From assembly GCF_007362775.1 (NCBI RefSeq), contig NZ_CP041692.1, positions 3,596,001-3,660,000 of the forward strand: 64,000 nt of DNA. Reading direction: 5' to 3'. The position numbers and the translations under genes are program-made. The stretch is from Microlunatus elymi. GTDB lineage: Bacteria; Actinomycetota; Actinomycetes; Propionibacteriales; Propionibacteriaceae. The notes under the pieces were generated by a model that was not told where the DNA came from, did no database searches, and was given only the letters and a program-made list of their open reading frames with translations. Shown piece by piece: positions 62,404 through 64,000 of this stretch. The first letter of the stretch is position 1, and each line of letters starts with the position of its first letter.

Positions 62404-62872
62404 ATGGCGTCACAGGGTCAGCAAGCGTGGGCGGTTGACCCCGAGCCGGCCCCGCCTGGCTGACTCCGCCCGAAGGCTTCACGGCAGAGGAGTTCCTTGC
62501 CCTGCCCAACCTCCCGCGACACACCGAGTTGATCGACGGAGGACTGGTCTTCGTGGCACCGCAGCGGAATTTCCACATGGCGATGATCGATTTCCTGGCC
62601 GCCGAGTTGCGACAGCACGTACCGTCCGGGATGCGGGCAGGGCGCGAGATGGCGGTCCGAATCTGACCTCGAAATGTCCTTGAGCCAGACGCGTTGCTCG
62701 TCCTGTCAGATCAGCCTGCCGATTCCGACCGCACGTTCTTCGAGGCCCGCGAGGCGGTTCTCGTCATCGAGATCACGTCATCGGATTCCGACTCCATCAC
62801 GGGACGTTGACCGTCCGTGAACCGTTCGAGTTTCTCCATCGATTTCAGCGGGATCGACAAGTATTACGTGTG
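62404..62872 (+). pseudogene. decayed Uma2/DUF820-type nuclease gene
   Basis: Plus-strand fragments read like a Uma2 (PF05685) protein: LTPPEGFTAEEFLALP, RHTELIDGGLVFVAPQRN and EAVLVIEITSSDSDS, ending IDKYYV. The frame is broken: a likely missing base at the PP-W-L-T-P junction near 62459, a TGA at 62664-62666, another stop near 62808 and lost sequence after it. Uma2-family proteins are PD-(D/E)XK-like enzymes of uncertain role. This copy is very probably dead. Confidence 0.8.
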
Positions 62873-62873
62873 A

Positions 62874-63872
62874 TCACCGCGCCCGCGGGTGCGAGGTGGC
62901 ATAGACCTCGCGCAGATGATCAACGGTGACCAGGGTGTAGATCTGGGTGGTGGTCACCGACGCGTGGCCGAGCAACTCCTGCACCACCCGGACGTCGGCA
63001 CCGCCGTCCAGCAGATGGGTGGCGAACGAATGCCGCAGGGTGTGCGGCGAGATCTCGATGTTGATCTTGGCCCGCTCTGCTGCCTGCTGGATGATCAACC
63101 AGGCGCCTTGGCGTGACAGCCGTCCGCCACGAGCGTTCAGCAGCAGCGCCGCTGTCCCCCGACCGCGTCGCGCGAGATCGGGCCGGCCTCGTACCAGGTA
63201 GTCGGTGACGGCCTTCTTGGCATAGCGTCCGAGCGGTACAAAGCGTTCCTTGTTGCCCTTGCCGATCACCCTCAGCCCACCGACCTCGTCCGGTTCGGTG
63301 AGCAGTCCGGACAGCTCGTCCACGTCGAGCCCGACGATCTCGGAGATCCGGCCGCCGGTGCCGTAGAGCAACTCCAGCAGCGCGGTGTCCCGCAACGCGA
63401 GCGGAGTCTTGCAACCGGGAGCGGCCAGCAACGCCTGCACGGCATCCAAGGGCAGCGCCTTGGGCAGCCTACGGGCGGGCTTCGGCGGACGGATCTCCGA
63501 CGCCGGGTTGTCCGCCACAACCCCTTCCTCGGCGGCGAACTTGTGCAGACCGCGGACCGCTGCCAGCGCCCGGGCCGTGCTGGACGTGGCCAACGGCGGG
63601 TAGCGCCACACCGTCTGTTCTCCGGCTGCGGCACCGGCTCCATCCGGTACGCCTTCGGCGGGTTTATCAGGTACGCCCTCGGCGAGGCTGGCCGCGTAAC
63701 CGGTGATCATCGTCGAGTTGATCTTGGTCGGATCATCCACTCCGTGATCACGAAGAAAGGCGGCGTAGCGGCCAAGATCACGACGGTAGCCGGACACGGT
63801 GTGCGCCGACAGTCCGCGCTCGACCACAAGATGATCAAGGTAAGAGTTGATCAGCCTCGTGATCTTGTCCAT
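62874..63872 (-). CDS. xerD: tyrosine recombinase XerD
   Basis: XerD (or a XerC/D-type recombinase) resolves chromosome dimers at dif with XerC and FtsK. The 332-residue protein has the SAM-like N-terminal domain (RLINSYLDHLVVERGLSAHTVSGYRRDL) and the catalytic domain: Arg in GTGGRISEIVGL, HTLRHSFATHLL with His and Arg, LLGHASVTTTQIYT with the second His and the Tyr nucleophile. ATG 63872 has GGGGAG 8 bases upstream. An insertion of about 25 residues in the N-terminal domain (SLAEGVPDKPAEGVPDGAG) contains an internal AEGVPD repeat not usual for XerD. Confidence 0.94.
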   Translation of the reverse strand: MDKITRLINSYLDHLVVERGLSAHTVSGYRRDLGRYAAFLRDHGVDDPTKINSTMITGYAASLAEGVPDKPAEGVPDGAGAAAGEQTVWRYPPLATSSTARALAAVRGLHKFAAEEGVVADNPASEIRPPKPARRLPKALPLDAVQALLAAPGCKTPLALRDTALLELLYGTGGRISEIVGLDVDELSGLLTEPDEVGGLRVIGKGNKERFVPLGRYAKKAVTDYLVRGRPDLARRGRGTAALLLNARGGRLSRQGAWLIIQQAAERAKINIEISPHTLRHSFATHLLDGGADVRVVQELLGHASVTTTQIYTLVTVDHLREVYATSHPRAR

Positions 63873-63887
63873 CGAACCCACTCCCCG

Positions 63888-63935
63888 ACTTGTCAGCGTC
63901 CCAGGTCGTTATAGCAACCCCAACGGCTGACAACT
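63888..63935. terminator. palindromic element family A, copy 3
   Basis: ACTTGTCAGCGT at 63888-63899 pairs imperfectly with ACGGCTGACAACT at 63923-63935; the centre is GTTATAGCAAC. It lies between xerD and the next minus-strand gene end. Confidence 0.75.
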
Positions 63936-63945
63936 CGGGCGAGGC

Positions 63946-64000
63946 TCACCCGAGGGCCTCGTCCAGTGACAACGCGGGCAGCTCGTGCACGTCGGCCACC
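63946..64000 (-). CDS. 3' end of a minus-strand gene cut by the window edge
   Basis: The last 17 codons before TGA 63946-63948 read VADVHELPALSLDEALG, a plausible protein end. In actinobacteria a NUDIX ADP-ribose pyrophosphatase often lies here next to xerD, but too little is visible to say. Confidence 0.3.
   Translation of the reverse strand, partial: VADVHELPALSLDEALG

Overview
The window is GC-rich, densely packed DNA from the chromosome of an actinobacterium. The gene set supports this: pafA (Pup ligase), the pafB-pafC-tatA-tatC-diacylglycerol kinase-helicase block, a Propionibacteriales-style parA-scpA-scpB-rluB-xerD block, and many start codons placed 6 to 8 bases after a TANNNT box (leaderless transcripts). 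A Propionibacteriaceae/Microlunatus-like host is my inference; no 16S or other decisive marker is present. There is no prophage, integron, insertion sequence or CRISPR array.

Region 1 (1-29600, plus ilvD at 34.7-36.4 kb) holds branched-chain amino-acid synthesis spread between unrelated genes: leuC (edge-truncated) with a divergent IclR regulator, cimA, ilvE and divergent leuB, ilvB-ilvN-ilvC, and ilvD. Together they cover most of the citramalate, isoleucine, valine and leucine routes; leuA and leuD are outside the window. ilvB has a clear leader peptide plus attenuator, and cimA has a likely one. In between lie a tRNA-Gln, a CAAX-type membrane protease, gltX, an FAH-fold hydrolase, deoA, an acetyltransferase, a glycogen-debranching-like enzyme, and an operon of three membrane-anchored unknown proteins whose first gene is frameshifted.

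Region 2 (15.1-21.0 kb) is a polysaccharide-use island: secreted pectate lyase, type I sulfatase and beta-glucuronidase. The promoter/operator/leader regions of the lyase and the glucuronidase are near-identical copies, so the genes are probably co-regulated by one unidentified repressor or activator.

Region 3 (29.7-42.4 kb) has a ribose/fructose-type ABC sugar importer with a universal stress protein, an AlkZ-like winged-helix protein, a GT87 mannosyltransferase, a HIT protein, a 2-hydroxyacid dehydrogenase, hisF, an Imm-5-like immunity protein, and DinB-like, VOC and DUF805 proteins.

Region 4 (42.6-57.8 kb) is the conserved Paf/Tat neighbourhood: Ski2-like helicase, secreted SH3 protein, orphan Phd antitoxin, lipid kinase, tatC, tatA, pafC, pafB, gluQ, a coiled-coil protein built from a 42-bp minisatellite, a DUF3866 protein, an FKBP lipoprotein and pafA. 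The proteasome core genes that often flank pafA are not adjacent. Region 5 (57.8-64 kb) is chromosome segregation and dimer resolution: rluB, scpB, scpA, a small helix-rich protein, a ParA ATPase, a decayed Uma2-type gene and xerD.

Several short repeat families cross the window: at least seven copies of a CTTCGACAGGCTCAGG-type repeat (three of them translated inside scpB), three copies of a TTGTCAG...TATAG...CTGACAA palindrome at gene ends, and a visible excess of GATC-centred words such as TTGATCA and CAAGATCA. Coordinates of starts were adjusted where a ribosome-binding site, a leaderless promoter or family alignment argued for it.
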